DNA of 64,000 bases from Candidatus Faecousia intestinigallinarum (GTDB lineage Bacteria; Bacillota; Clostridia; Oscillospirales; Oscillospiraceae). Location: contig DVKX01000019.1 in assembly GCA_018715805.1 (NCBI GenBank), positions 1 to 64,000 of the forward strand. Reading direction: 5' to 3'. A program made the translations under genes and the position numbers. Below the pieces are notes generated by a model that saw nothing but the letters and a program-made list of their open reading frames with translations, searched no databases and had not been told where the DNA came from. Position 1 is the stretch's first letter; each line of letters opens with the position of its first letter. Below, piece by piece: positions 51,137-60,379 of the stretch.

Positions 51137-52396
51137 TTATTTTTTCAGCTGCTCCGTGGAGATGGCCACGGTGTGGGGAATCGGCTCCCACTGGAACTTG
51201 CGGAATACCGCTGTAATGGCGATGGGTACGAAGCTCATCATAAAGATGGGGAAGGCGAACAGGCCGCGGATCTTCTGAGCAGTGGTGGCATAAATGCGGT
51301 TCCGCTCGGTGAGAAGAATCAGCCCGCCGATGAGCAGCATAGAAAGATATGCGCTGACGAGAGCGAAAGCCATGGCCAACAGCAGACCCAGCCAGCGCTC
51401 GGCCAGGAACGTCACCAGCAGGGTGCTCAGAGAGCTAAGCCCCGCCATGCTATAGCCCCACAGAGAAAGGGTGGAATTTTCAAAGCTGGCATAGGAGGTT
51501 CGTCCTCCCTGGAACAATCCCCGAATCAGATCCGTCACATACAGGAAGGAAACCTGCAGGCCGCCCTGTGCCCAACGGGAACGCTGTTTCCAGGACTGGC
51601 GGAAATGGGTGGGCTGCTCGTCAAAGAGGATGGCGTCGTGGCAGTAGCCGATGCAGATGCCGTGGGTGGCGCAGTAGGTGGTGAACTCCACATCCTCCGT
51701 CAAGGTGAAGAAATTCCAGCCGCCCATTTTTTGCAGCAGATTGCGGGTAAAGCCGAAGCCAGTACCATTGACCACGCAGGTGGTGCCCAGGAGCATCCGG
51801 GACTGATTCATATGAGCGGACTCGTGGAGATACCAGATGCCGTAGCCGGAGGAAAGCCAGTTGTCGCCAAAATTTTTGGAGTTGCGGTAACCGCAGAATG
51901 CCTCGTAGCCATCAGAGCAGGTGCGATTGATCTGGGTTATGTAGTCGCTCTGCAGCAGATTGTCTGCGTCGAAAATCAGAAAGGCGTCAAACTGATCCAA
52001 ACCCACGCTGGACTGGATATTCTCCAGCAGATCGTGGATGGCATAGCCCTTGCCCACCTGCAAGGTGTTGAATCGGGTAAAGACGGTAGCGCCGTGCTCC
52101 CTGGCAACCTGGGCGGTGTTGTCGGTACAGTTGTCTGCTACCACGAATGTGGAAATCAGTTCGGCGGGATAATCCTGCGCCTGAATGGAGTCCAGAAGGT
52201 GGGGCAGGACGGCCTCCTCGTTCCGGGCAGCGATGAGAATGGCGTATCGATTTCTCTTTGGCTCTTTATGGGGCTTGCGTTTGAGGAAAAAAGGCAACAC
52301 CAGGTATACGGCCTGATAGAGATAACAGAGAGTGGTCAGCGTTACAAGCACAATACTGACGGCTTTCAGAATTTTCAGCAGTTGGAATCCATCCAT
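51137..52396 (-). CDS. family 2 glycosyltransferase, membrane-bound
   Basis: A 419-residue GT2 enzyme with one N-terminal and about three or four C-terminal membrane helices, as in processive cellulose/hyaluronan-synthase-like proteins. The GT-A core has ILIAARNEEAVLPHLLDS, the DxD motif FLIFDADN, the acceptor motif TLTEDVEF and QRSRWAQGG (QxxRW). It would polymerise or transfer a nucleotide sugar at the membrane to a cell-surface glycan; the sugar is unknown. The start at 52396 follows AAGGAGGGGG. It stands alone. Confidence 0.88.
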   Translation of the reverse strand: MDGFQLLKILKAVSIVLVTLTTLCYLYQAVYLVLPFFLKRKPHKEPKRNRYAILIAARNEEAVLPHLLDSIQAQDYPAELISTFVVADNCTDNTAQVAREHGATVFTRFNTLQVGKGYAIHDLLENIQSSVGLDQFDAFLIFDADNLLQSDYITQINRTCSDGYEAFCGYRNSKNFGDNWLSSGYGIWYLHESAHMNQSRMLLGTTCVVNGTGFGFTRNLLQKMGGWNFFTLTEDVEFTTYCATHGICIGYCHDAILFDEQPTHFRQSWKQRSRWAQGGLQVSFLYVTDLIRGLFQGGRTSYASFENSTLSLWGYSMAGLSSLSTLLVTFLAERWLGLLLAMAFALVSAYLSMLLIGGLILLTERNRIYATTAQKIRGLFAFPIFMMSFVPIAITAVFRKFQWEPIPHTVAISTEQLKK

Positions 52397-52530
52397 GGAA
52401 TCCCCCTCCTTCAAATGTTTGTTACTGTGCCCATTATAGCGCTTTTTTTCGTTTTGTCTAGCGGATGAATGTCCAAAAATCTTTAAGAATTTCTTAATCT
52501 TTAAGGCAAAATGGGAAAACTTGCAGAATA

Positions 52531-52560
52531 TTGGCTCCCGGGTATTTTCCCGGGAGCCAA
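52531..52560 (-). terminator. intrinsic terminator after prfC
   Basis: A 12-bp perfect stem TTGGCTCCCGGG / CCCGGGAGCCAA, just downstream of the prfC stop on the minus strand. Confidence 0.8.
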
Positions 52561-52564
52561 TCGA

Positions 52565-54157
52565 TTATCCCTCAGAGACTACGATCTCAGAAAGTTGTAA
52601 GCCTGGATTTCGGCGGCAGGTAAAATCAATGGCCCAGTAGCTGGAAAATACCAGCAGGCTGCGCTCCCGGTAGTCCTCCAGCAGCTCCGCATCGGAGCCA
52701 AGGTTCAGATCGGAGAGATCGCCGGGATAGCTGTCGATGAGGCGGATCTCCTCATAGGGGAGGTTTTCCATCCGCAGTTCCACGCCATATTCGTTTTTCA
52801 TCCGGTATACAAAGACATCGAATTGCAGCGTGCCCACCACGCCTACGATGACTTCCTCCATGCCGGAGTTGGGCACCTTGAAGATTTGGATGGCGCCCTC
52901 CTGGGCGATCTGCTCCGTCCCCTTCACAAACTGCTTCCGCTTCATGGAATCCCTGGCGGATACCCGGGCGAAGTGCTCGGGGGCGAAAGTGGGGATGCCG
53001 GAGAAACGGAATTTTTTACCGGGGGTAGTAATAGTGTCGCCAATGGAGAAAATGCCCGGGTCGAACACGCCGATCACATCCCCGGCATAGGCTTCCTCCA
53101 CAATTTCCCGCTCTGCGGCCATCAGCTGCTGAGGCTGGCTCAGGCGCATTTTCTTATTCCCCTGCACATAGTAGTATTCCTGATCCCGCTGGAATCTGCC
53201 GGAACAGATGCGCATAAAGGCCAGGCGATCCCGGTGCGCCTTGTTCATGTTGGCCTGGATTTTGAATACGAAAGCCGAAAAATCCGGGCTGAAGGTATCA
53301 ATCAGGCCGCAGTCGGATTCCCGCGCCAGAGGGGGCGGCGTCATGCGGAGAAATTCCTCCAGGAACGGCTCTACGCCGAAATTGGTCAGGGCGGAGCCAA
53401 AGAATACCGGGCTGAGTCTGCCACGGCGAACCTCCTCCAGATCCAATTCCCGTCCGGCGGAGAGCAGCTCCACATCATCGATAAGCTGACGGTGTTTGTC
53501 CGGACTGCCCAGCAGGGACGCTACCTGGGCGTCGTACAGATCCACTGCCTGCGTATCCGCCCGCTTCTTGCCGGAGACGCCGGAGAAGAACAGAAGCTGG
53601 CTGTTGCCCCGGTCGTAAACCCCCTGGAAATCCTTGCCGGAACCAATGGGCCAGTTCATGGCGTAGGTTTCGATGCCCAGCTCCCGCTCCAGCTCATCCA
53701 GCAGGTCAAAGGGGTCTTTGCTCTCGCGATCCATTTTGTTGATGAAAGTGAAGATAGGGATATGGCGCATGGCGCAGACCTTAAACAGCTTCCGCGTCTG
53801 CGCTTCCACGCCCTTGCTGCCGTCAATGACCATCACGGCGGAGTCCGCCGCCATCAGCGTGCGGTAGGTGTCCTCGGAGAAGTCCTGGTGACCGGGGGTA
53901 TCCAAAATGTTGATGCAAAAGCCCCCATACTGAAACTGCAGCACCGAAGAGGTGACGGAGATGCCCCGCTGCTTCTCAATTTCCATCCAGTCAGAGGTGG
54001 CGGCGCGAGCGTTCTTCTTGCCCTTGACCACGCCTGCCTGGGCGATGGCGCCGCCGTAGAGCAGGAATTTTTCGGTTAAAGTGGTTTTTCCGGCGTCCGG
54101 GTGGGAGATGATGGCAAAGGTTCGGCGTCGGCTGATCTCTTCTTGTAAAGTTGACAT
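52565..54157 (-). CDS. prfC: peptide chain release factor 3
   Basis: A 530-residue translational GTPase that recycles RF1/RF2 from terminating ribosomes. G1 is SHPDAGKTTLTEK, G3 is DTPGHQDF, and G4 is NKMDRE; the switch-I region is KQRGISVTSSVL. Domain II and RF3-specific C-terminal domain follow (GTLQFDVFVYRMKNEYGVEL). The start at 54157 (MSTLQEE) follows GGAGGG. Monocistronic. Confidence 0.96.
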   Translation of the reverse strand: MSTLQEEISRRRTFAIISHPDAGKTTLTEKFLLYGGAIAQAGVVKGKKNARAATSDWMEIEKQRGISVTSSVLQFQYGGFCINILDTPGHQDFSEDTYRTLMAADSAVMVIDGSKGVEAQTRKLFKVCAMRHIPIFTFINKMDRESKDPFDLLDELERELGIETYAMNWPIGSGKDFQGVYDRGNSQLLFFSGVSGKKRADTQAVDLYDAQVASLLGSPDKHRQLIDDVELLSAGRELDLEEVRRGRLSPVFFGSALTNFGVEPFLEEFLRMTPPPLARESDCGLIDTFSPDFSAFVFKIQANMNKAHRDRLAFMRICSGRFQRDQEYYYVQGNKKMRLSQPQQLMAAEREIVEEAYAGDVIGVFDPGIFSIGDTITTPGKKFRFSGIPTFAPEHFARVSARDSMKRKQFVKGTEQIAQEGAIQIFKVPNSGMEEVIVGVVGTLQFDVFVYRMKNEYGVELRMENLPYEEIRLIDSYPGDLSDLNLGSDAELLEDYRERSLLVFSSYWAIDFTCRRNPGLQLSEIVVSEG

Positions 54158-54310
54158 AATATTCCCTCCAAAATGTTGATAATAATCAAGCAAAGAGGGG
54201 CGCTATGGCTTGATGTGAAACATGGCGGCCTCCTAACGGGCGTATTTTTACAAAACCAATTTAGTTTATCACATTTTTCCCTTATTTACAAGGGGGAAAT
54301 GGGCAAAAAA

Positions 54311-54334
54311 AGAGGCTTCCCGGAGGAAGCCTCT
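54311..54334 (-). terminator. intrinsic terminator after fba
   Basis: AGAGGCTTCC pairs with GGAAGCCTCT around four nt; the minus-strand RNA continues with seven U. It ends the aldolase transcript. Confidence 0.9.
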
Positions 54335-54351
54335 TTCTGGGTTCAAATTGC

Positions 54352-55290
54352 TCAGGCCTTGCCGGCGCAGCCCAGGACGTTCACCAGCTTGTGGCGAACC
54401 AGTTCCTTAATGTTGGCGCGGGCGGGCTTCAGGTACTCGCGGGGGTCAAACTTGTCCGGATGCTCGGCAAAGAACTTCCGAATGGTACCGGTCATGGCCA
54501 GACGCAGGTCGGAGTCGATGTTGATCTTGCACACGGCCAGTTCCGCAGCGTGGCGCAGCTGATCCTCGGGCACGCCGATGGCGCCGGGCATAGCGCCGCC
54601 GTAGGCGTTCACCATCTCCACATAGTCCTGGGGCACGGAAGAAGAGCCGTGCAGCACGATGGGGAAGCCGGGCAGCTTACGGATGACTTCCTCCAGGATG
54701 TCAAAGCGCAGCTGGGGCTTGGTGCCGGGCTTGAACTTGTAAGCGCCGTGGCTGGTACCGATGGCGATGGCCAGGGAATCGCAGCCGGTCTTGGCCACGA
54801 ACTCCTCCACCTCCTCGGGACGGGTATAGTGGGAGTTTTCAGCGGAGACGTTCACTTCGTCCTCTACGCCGGCCAGCGCGCCCAGCTCGGCCTCTACCAC
54901 CACGCCATGGTCATGGGCGTACTCCACCACCTTGCGGGTGATCTCAATGTTCTCCGCAAAAGGCTTGGAGGAAGCGTCGATCATTACGGAGGTGAAACCG
55001 CCGTCGATGCAGGACTTGCAGGTTTCAAAGCTGTCGCCGTGATCCAGGTGCAGCGCGATGGGGATCTCGGGGCACTCAATGACGGCAGCCTCCACCAGCT
55101 TCACCAGATAGGTGTGGTTGGCGTAAGCCCGGGCGCCCTTGGACACCTGCAGGATGACGGGAGCCTTCTCCTCCCGGCAGGCCTCAGTGATGGCCTGGAC
55201 GATCTCCATGTTGTTGACGTTGAAAGCGCCGATGGCGTAACCGCCGTCATAAGCCTTCTTGAACATCTCGGTAGTAGTAACGAGAGCCAT
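54352..55290 (-). CDS. fba: class II fructose-1,6-bisphosphate aldolase
   Basis: A 312-residue zinc aldolase of glycolysis. Zinc and substrate motifs: IPIALHLDHGDSFETC (zinc His and catalytic Asp), VVVEAELGALAGVEDE, AIGTSHGAYKF and FPIVLHGSSSVP. The C-terminal KINIDSDLRLAMTGTIRKFF is typical. The start at 55290 (MALVTTTEM) follows AAAGGA; an in-frame ATT further up is not needed. It is divergent from the phosphofructokinase gene, coupling two consecutive glycolytic steps from one intergenic region. Confidence 0.96.
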   Translation of the reverse strand: MALVTTTEMFKKAYDGGYAIGAFNVNNMEIVQAITEACREEKAPVILQVSKGARAYANHTYLVKLVEAAVIECPEIPIALHLDHGDSFETCKSCIDGGFTSVMIDASSKPFAENIEITRKVVEYAHDHGVVVEAELGALAGVEDEVNVSAENSHYTRPEEVEEFVAKTGCDSLAIAIGTSHGAYKFKPGTKPQLRFDILEEVIRKLPGFPIVLHGSSSVPQDYVEMVNAYGGAMPGAIGVPEDQLRHAAELAVCKINIDSDLRLAMTGTIRKFFAEHPDKFDPREYLKPARANIKELVRHKLVNVLGCAGKA

Positions 55291-55341
55291 TGGAATCAAT
55301 CCTTTCTAAATACAGCGGCGACGCCGCTTTTTTACCCTTTC

Positions 55342-55369
55342 ATTATACCACATTTTTCCGGCATTTCAA
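55342..55369 (-). promoter_or_regulatory. sigma-A promoter of fba
   Basis: On the minus strand TTGAAA (55364-55369), 16-nt spacer, perfect TATAAT (55342-55347). A small hairpin AGCGGCG/CGCCGCT lies in the leader. Confidence 0.75.
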
Positions 55370-55378
55370 TAATAATAT

Positions 55379-55407
55379 TTGCTATTTCCCGACGAGCGTG
55401 GTATAAT
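55379..55407 (+). promoter_or_regulatory. sigma-A promoter of the phosphofructokinase gene
   Basis: TTGCTA (55379-55384), 17-nt spacer, perfect TATAAT (55402-55407). It is 9 nt from the fba -35, back to back. Confidence 0.75.
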
Positions 55408-55469
55408 CCTTATGCATGGGGAAATTTCCCCCGACAATTCTGTAATATCTTTATTTGGAGGTATCCGAT

Positions 55470-56714
55470 ATGTCTGAAAAAACCCTCGTCGGCTCCGTGA
55501 TTATCGGCCAGTCCGGCGGCCCCTCTTCCGTTATTAACTGCTCTGCCTACGGCGTCATCAAGACCGCCCTGGAAAACCCCAACATTACTAAGGTGTACGG
55601 CGCGTTCCACGGTATCAAGGGCGTGCTCAACGATCAGCTGATGATTATGGACGAAGAGGATCCTGCGGAACTGGAGCATATGCTCCACACGCCCTCCTCT
55701 GCGCTCGGCTCCTGCCGCTATAAGATTGCCGACCCCGATGTGGACGATACTGACTATAAGCGGATTCTGGAGATCTTTAAGAAGTATAATGTCCGCTACT
55801 TCTTCTACAACGGCGGCAACGACTCCATGGACACCTGCAACAAAATTTCCAAGTATATGAGCCGCGTGGGCTATGAGTGCCGGGTCATGGGCGTGCCGAA
55901 GACCATCGACAACGACTTGGCGGGCACCGATCACTGCCCTGGCTTTGCTTCCGCCGCCAAGTACATTGCCACCTCCGTAATGGAAGTCTCTCGGGACTGC
56001 CAGGTGTATGACACCGGCATGGTGACTATCATCGAGTGCATGGGTCGTCACGCCGGTTGGCTGACCGCCGCTGCTGCCCTGGCGGGGGTGAAGGGCGACG
56101 GCCCCGACCTCATTTACCTCCCCGAGCGGGATTTTGATATGGACGCTTTCCTGGCAGACGTGAAGCGCATCTATAACAAAAAGAAAAACTGCATCGTGGC
56201 CGTGTCCGAAGGCGTGCACTATGCCGACGGTACGTTTGTTTCCGAGGCCAAGACCTCCGGCACCGACGGTTTCGGTCACGCTCAGCTGGGCGGACTGGCT
56301 GCCCGTCTGGCTGAGGTAGTCAAGGCTGCCACCGGCGCCAAGGTGCGTCCCATTGAGTTGAGCCTGCTCCAGCGCTGCGCCGCTCACTGCGCCTCCGGCA
56401 CCGATATTGCGGAATCCTTTATGTCTGGTAAGGTGGCGGTGGAATCCGCAGTGGCAGGCATTACCGATAAGATGGTGGGCTTCAAGTGCACCCGGGACGA
56501 AAACGGCTACAAGTGCGAACCGGAGCTGTTTGATCTGAGCGTGGTGGCCAACACCGAAAAGAAAGTGCCGCTGGAGTGGATCAATGAGGCTGGAAACGGC
56601 GTCACGCAGGGCTTCATTGACTATTGCCTGCCTCTGATCCAGGGGGAGACCGGCATGGTCAAGGAGGACGGCCTGCCCCGGTTTGTGAACCTGAAGCGGG
56701 TCTTTGCCAAGTAA
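55470..56714 (+). CDS. 6-phosphofructokinase, PPi-dependent type
   Basis: A 414-residue phosphofructokinase. The start is IIGQSGGPSSVINCSAYGVI; the active-site loop is FYNGGNDSMDTCNKIS and the next motif is MGVPKTIDNDLAGTDHCPGF. PKTIDND with an Asp rather than Gly in the GG(N/D)(D)S loop is characteristic of the pyrophosphate-using enzymes, whereas ATP enzymes read GGDGS and PGTIDND. The length also exceeds the ~320 of ATP-PFK. It phosphorylates fructose-6-phosphate reversibly. The start at 55470 (MSEKTLVG) follows GGAGG. Confidence 0.9.
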   Translation: MSEKTLVGSVIIGQSGGPSSVINCSAYGVIKTALENPNITKVYGAFHGIKGVLNDQLMIMDEEDPAELEHMLHTPSSALGSCRYKIADPDVDDTDYKRILEIFKKYNVRYFFYNGGNDSMDTCNKISKYMSRVGYECRVMGVPKTIDNDLAGTDHCPGFASAAKYIATSVMEVSRDCQVYDTGMVTIIECMGRHAGWLTAAAALAGVKGDGPDLIYLPERDFDMDAFLADVKRIYNKKKNCIVAVSEGVHYADGTFVSEAKTSGTDGFGHAQLGGLAARLAEVVKAATGAKVRPIELSLLQRCAAHCASGTDIAESFMSGKVAVESAVAGITDKMVGFKCTRDENGYKCEPELFDLSVVANTEKKVPLEWINEAGNGVTQGFIDYCLPLIQGETGMVKEDGLPRFVNLKRVFAK

Positions 56715-56728
56715 AAAACGTAAATTTT

Positions 56729-56756
56729 GACCGCCCCATCTGGGGCGGTCATTTTT
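56729..56756 (+). terminator. intrinsic terminator after the phosphofructokinase gene
   Basis: GACCGCCCC (56729-56737) pairs with GGGGCGGTC (56742-56750), then ATTTTT. It lies at the end of the convergent rmuC as well. Confidence 0.88.
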
Positions 56757-58128
56757 ACTCTCCCTCCAGAAGCTGCTGGGCAGTGGATTCGTCCAGCTGG
56801 TGCACTTCCCGGAGCTTGCGGTTGATAGCGCGGGTGCGCGTGCCCATTAGGGCTTCCAAATCGTCGCTGGTCTGGCGCAGATGCCCCTGCATTTTTACCA
56901 TTACATCCTCAAATTTACCGAATTCCGTTTTTACAGCCCCCAAAATTTGCCAGACCTCGCTGCTGCGCTTCTGAATGGCCAGGGTATGGAAGCCCATTTG
57001 CAGCGCGTTCAGCAAGGCGGCCATGGTGCTGGGACCGGCGACGTTCACGCTGTACTCCCGCTGAAGCACTTCAATCAGCCCCATGTTCACCACTTCCGCA
57101 TACAGCCCCTCAAAGGGCAGGAACAGGATGCCGAAGGTGGTGGTATAGGGAGGCTCCACATACTTGGTGCAGATATCTTTGGCGCTGCGCTTCAGCACTG
57201 CAGTGAGGTTTTTTCGCGCCTCCTCCAAAGCGGCGGCGTCGCCGGAAAGCTGGGCGTCCTGTAAATGCATAAAGGTATCGCCGGGGAATTTGGAGTCGAT
57301 GGGGAGATATACCGGCTTTCCATCGCTGCCTGGCAGACGGATGGCAAACTCCACCCGCTCATGGCTGCCGGGAATGGTGGCCACGTTTTCTTCGTATTGC
57401 TCCGGGGAGAGGATCTCCTCCAGGATGGCCTTCAGCTGTATTTCCCCCAGAATACCCCGGGTCTTTACCCCGGAGAGCACCTGCTTCAGCCCACCCACAT
57501 CTGAGGCCAGATGCTGCATTTCTCCCAAACCCTTATAGACCTGCTCCAGCTGCGTGGAAACAGTCTGAAAGGACTCCGTAATTCGTTTTTGCAGGGTGTC
57601 TTGAAGCTTTTCGTCCACAATGCCCTGGATCTGCTCCAATTTCTGGGTATTCTCCCGGCGCATGGCGTCCATGGCGTCCTGCATGGTTTTGCGCAGAGCC
57701 TCCAGTTTCTCTTCGCTGCCGCTTTCCATTTTAGAAAGCTGCAGCGCCATGGCCTGCATCTGCTTGTCCACGGTTTGATTCATGGCCTCCTGCCGGGAGA
57801 TCACATGGCGGTCGATAGACTCCAGCCGCTCCGCCTGCAAGGCGGCGCTGCTGGCCTGATTTTCCGTAAGCGCCGCCCTCATGGCGGAGATACTCCCGGT
57901 CAAGCTCTCGGAAAGGCTGGTGATATTGCCGTTTACCCCTTGCCCGAAGGCGCCGATGGCCTGAATCACCCCCTGTTGAGCGGTGCCGGCAGCCTCCTGA
58001 GACTGCTTTAATAGCGCGTCCTGAAGCGCGCGGTGCTCCGCCTCTTTCTTTTTGGGAGCCAAGCGCAGAAGCAGCAGACCCAGCCCGATCAAATTCAGCG
58101 CCAGCAGTGCGAGAATGATAAATTCCAT
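56755..58128 (-). CDS. rmuC: DNA recombination protein RmuC
   Basis: A 457-residue protein of the RmuC family, a putative nuclease-fold protein that limits DNA inversions. It has an N-terminal membrane anchor (residues ~2-21, FIILALLALNLIGLGLLLL), a long coiled coil (about 25-215), then the RmuC core with GILGEIQLKAILEEILSPEQ, VEFAIRLPG and PIDSKFPGDTF, and GPSTMAALLNALQMGF. It is followed upstream by ymdB at 13 nt, so the order is ymdB-rmuC in transcription. Confidence 0.92.
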   Translation of the reverse strand: MEFIILALLALNLIGLGLLLLRLAPKKKEAEHRALQDALLKQSQEAAGTAQQGVIQAIGAFGQGVNGNITSLSESLTGSISAMRAALTENQASSAALQAERLESIDRHVISRQEAMNQTVDKQMQAMALQLSKMESGSEEKLEALRKTMQDAMDAMRRENTQKLEQIQGIVDEKLQDTLQKRITESFQTVSTQLEQVYKGLGEMQHLASDVGGLKQVLSGVKTRGILGEIQLKAILEEILSPEQYEENVATIPGSHERVEFAIRLPGSDGKPVYLPIDSKFPGDTFMHLQDAQLSGDAAALEEARKNLTAVLKRSAKDICTKYVEPPYTTTFGILFLPFEGLYAEVVNMGLIEVLQREYSVNVAGPSTMAALLNALQMGFHTLAIQKRSSEVWQILGAVKTEFGKFEDVMVKMQGHLRQTSDDLEALMGTRTRAINRKLREVHQLDESTAQQLLEGE

Positions 58129-58141
58129 GGTAACCTCCTGA

Positions 58142-58951
58142 TTATCTGCGGGGATTGGTCTGGGCGGGTTCGCTGTAGTCCACCAGATCCACCCGCTGGA
58201 CGCTCCGGCATTTTCCAGTATCTGTGTCGATGGTGAAGAGTACGGCTTCCATTTTGGTGGGACCGTCCGCCCAACGGTAGCGCTCCTGCAAGTCGCCCCG
58301 GAAATTGGCGATGGAGAGGCGGGGCTGAATGCCCAGCACGGAATCCCGTGGGCCGGTCATGCCCAAATCGGTGACATAGCCCGTGCCATCCGGCAGAATC
58401 CGGCAATCGGCTGTGGGTACATGGGTGTGGGTGCCCCACACAGCGCTGACCCGGCCGTCCAGATAGTACCCCATGGCCAGCTTTTCCGAGGTGGCTTCTG
58501 CATGAAGCTCCACCAGGATCAATTTGGCCTCCGCCTCCTTCAGCAGCTTATCCGCCAGCAGAAACGGATTGTCCGGACCGTAGTCCATATTGCATCGGCC
58601 GATCAGATCAATGACGGCCACATTGCCAATTTTTGTTTCGTATACCCCCATGCCCCGGCCGGGGAGTTGGGGCGCTAAGTTGGCGGGACGCAGAATTCGG
58701 GGGCATTCGTCCAAATAGGGAACGATTTCCCGCTTTTTGAAAGTATGGTTGCCCATGGTGATCACGTCGGCGCCGCAGTTTAGGATTTCCTCCCCCTGCT
58801 CCGGGGTCATGCCCACTACGCTGGCGTTCTCTCCATTGACCACCACGAAGTCTGCGCCATATTTTTTCTTCCAGCGGTACAGGGAGCGGCGGATGCGCTC
58901 CATACCGGGATTTCCCACCACATCGCCCACTGCGAGTACGGTAAAGTCCAT
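58142..58951 (-). CDS. ymdB: YmdB-family metallophosphoesterase (TIGR00282)
   Basis: A 269-residue calcineurin-like phosphodiesterase of the YmdB family, which hydrolyses 2',3'-cyclic nucleotides and affects biofilm and sporulation decisions in Bacillus. Metal ligands: AVGDVVGNPGMERI, VVNGENASVV, ITMGNHTFKKRE and WGTHTHVPTADC, followed by GYVTDLGMTGP. It lies between the AraC regulator gene (10 nt upstream) and rmuC (13 nt downstream), so all three may be one transcript. Confidence 0.93.
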   Translation of the reverse strand: MDFTVLAVGDVVGNPGMERIRRSLYRWKKKYGADFVVVNGENASVVGMTPEQGEEILNCGADVITMGNHTFKKREIVPYLDECPRILRPANLAPQLPGRGMGVYETKIGNVAVIDLIGRCNMDYGPDNPFLLADKLLKEAEAKLILVELHAEATSEKLAMGYYLDGRVSAVWGTHTHVPTADCRILPDGTGYVTDLGMTGPRDSVLGIQPRLSIANFRGDLQERYRWADGPTKMEAVLFTIDTDTGKCRSVQRVDLVDYSEPAQTNPRR

Positions 58952-58961
58952 GGTTTTCCTC

Positions 58962-60119
58962 CTATCCCCGCACGGAGCGGGCGTATTCCGTCGGGGTAAT
59001 GCCGAACTTCTCCTTAAACTGCCGGGAGAAATGGTGCACCGTGGAGTATTGCAGTGCAGCGGCGATCTCCGTGAAGTTCAAGTTGTTTTCCCGGATCATT
59101 TGCTTGCTCTCCTGGAGCTTCATCCGGCGGATGTATTCTCCCGGGGAAATTTGCAGGTTCTTCCGGAACAGGGCGGTGAGGTAGCTGGCGCTGACGTCTA
59201 CCTGACCGGCGACCTGCGGGACGGTGAGCTTTTGGCGGATGTTCGCCAGGATATACTGCTGCGCCCGGCGGATGATCTCATTTTCGTTGTGGAGGGAACG
59301 GACGCTCCCGGCCTTTTCAGCAGGGGCTGCCGTTTCCCGCAGCAGAGTAAGCAGCAGGATAGACAGCAGGTGGAGCAGCATATCATTGGTACGGCTGTCG
59401 GGATGCTCCTGCTCCAAAAGCATTTGCTGCAGCAATGGCGCCGCTTTGGGCGGGATCTTCCATTTGCGGCGGTAAAGCTGTTCCAACCCCTGACCGTCTG
59501 CGTCGAAGGAAATGGTGACGAACTGCGGAGCAACGGCTGTATCCGCGTATTGCATATGCCATTGATTGGGCGCATAAAGCACCAGATCCCCCTGCTCCAG
59601 AAGAAGATCCTGCCCATCCGCCACGGAGTGCAGAGAACCTTGATCTACATAGGTCAGCTCCACCATGGGATGCGCTTCCCCAGGGAAAAGAAAGCCCCGC
59701 TCCTTTTCCTGATAAAAGAAGGTATACAGCGCTGTGACCTGCAAATTGTGTTCCACCCGGAAATTCTGCTGGGAATCCCACTGCCCCGCTTCCAGGGGAG
59801 GGAGTTTCGCGGCGATTTCTGCTGTGGATTTGCCTAGAAAAGGAGAAAGACAAAAGTAGATGCCTGCGTGTACATAGACAGGCTTATCCAAGTAATAGTG
59901 GGTAAAGCGATTTCCGTCCTGGGAGACGGAGAGAACTGTGGCGCCTTCCTGGCAGCGGAGCCAGGTATCTGACTGGGCACGGTATATGGCCGCAGATTCG
60001 GCGGAAAGAGGCAAGACCCGGCGGCTGCCCAAGGCGTCGGCGTGCTGTGCGGCGCTGATGCGCTCCGGGGGAATGACGCCGAAGCCTTGGAAATTTACCT
60101 GGTTTAAGTTATGGATCAT
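58962..60119 (-). CDS. AraC-family transcriptional regulator
   Basis: A 385-residue regulator with a cupin-like ligand domain in the middle (about 120-230; EAHPMVELTYVDQGSLHSVA, LLEQGDLVLYAPNQWHM) and a C-terminal AraC double helix-turn-helix (about 285-383; LTVPQVAGQVDVSASYLTAL, SPGEYIRRMKLQESKQMI, FSRQFKEKFGITPTEYARS). Such proteins usually sense sugars. No carbohydrate gene is adjacent, so the target is unknown. AGGAGG precedes the start. Confidence 0.88.
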   Translation of the reverse strand: MIHNLNQVNFQGFGVIPPERISAAQHADALGSRRVLPLSAESAAIYRAQSDTWLRCQEGATVLSVSQDGNRFTHYYLDKPVYVHAGIYFCLSPFLGKSTAEIAAKLPPLEAGQWDSQQNFRVEHNLQVTALYTFFYQEKERGFLFPGEAHPMVELTYVDQGSLHSVADGQDLLLEQGDLVLYAPNQWHMQYADTAVAPQFVTISFDADGQGLEQLYRRKWKIPPKAAPLLQQMLLEQEHPDSRTNDMLLHLLSILLLTLLRETAAPAEKAGSVRSLHNENEIIRRAQQYILANIRQKLTVPQVAGQVDVSASYLTALFRKNLQISPGEYIRRMKLQESKQMIRENNLNFTEIAAALQYSTVHHFSRQFKEKFGITPTEYARSVRG

Positions 60120-60342
60120 ATGGCCGCCTCCTAAAAATGCAAAGATAAAACAGGGTCAGAAAGCCTGCTTCTGTTATTATACCATGGCGATTGAAAATGG
60201 GAAAGAGGGAATTGCTTCTGTGCATAGAGTAATTTTGCTGCACCAGCGCTGCCTGGAGATCCATGGCATAGTCTGCCAGGCCGTAGAGCGCCCGGTGATG
60301 GGAAGCGACGATCAATTTCAGGAAATCAATCGTATCCATAAA
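60120..60342. other. gap between the AraC gene and the obg terminator
   Basis: About 220 nt without a gene I can support. It holds a minus-strand -10 TATAAT near 60175-60180 suitable for the AraC gene. Short open frames on both strands overlap each other here; none has a convincing start or family. Confidence 0.4.
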
Positions 60343-60369
60343 AAGATCCTGCGAATTTCGCAGGATCTT
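60343..60369 (-). terminator. intrinsic terminator after obg
   Basis: An 11-bp perfect stem AAGATCCTGCG / CGCAGGATCTT with a 5-nt loop; the minus-strand RNA continues TTTAT. Confidence 0.88.
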
Positions 60370-60379
60370 GATTGTAAGA

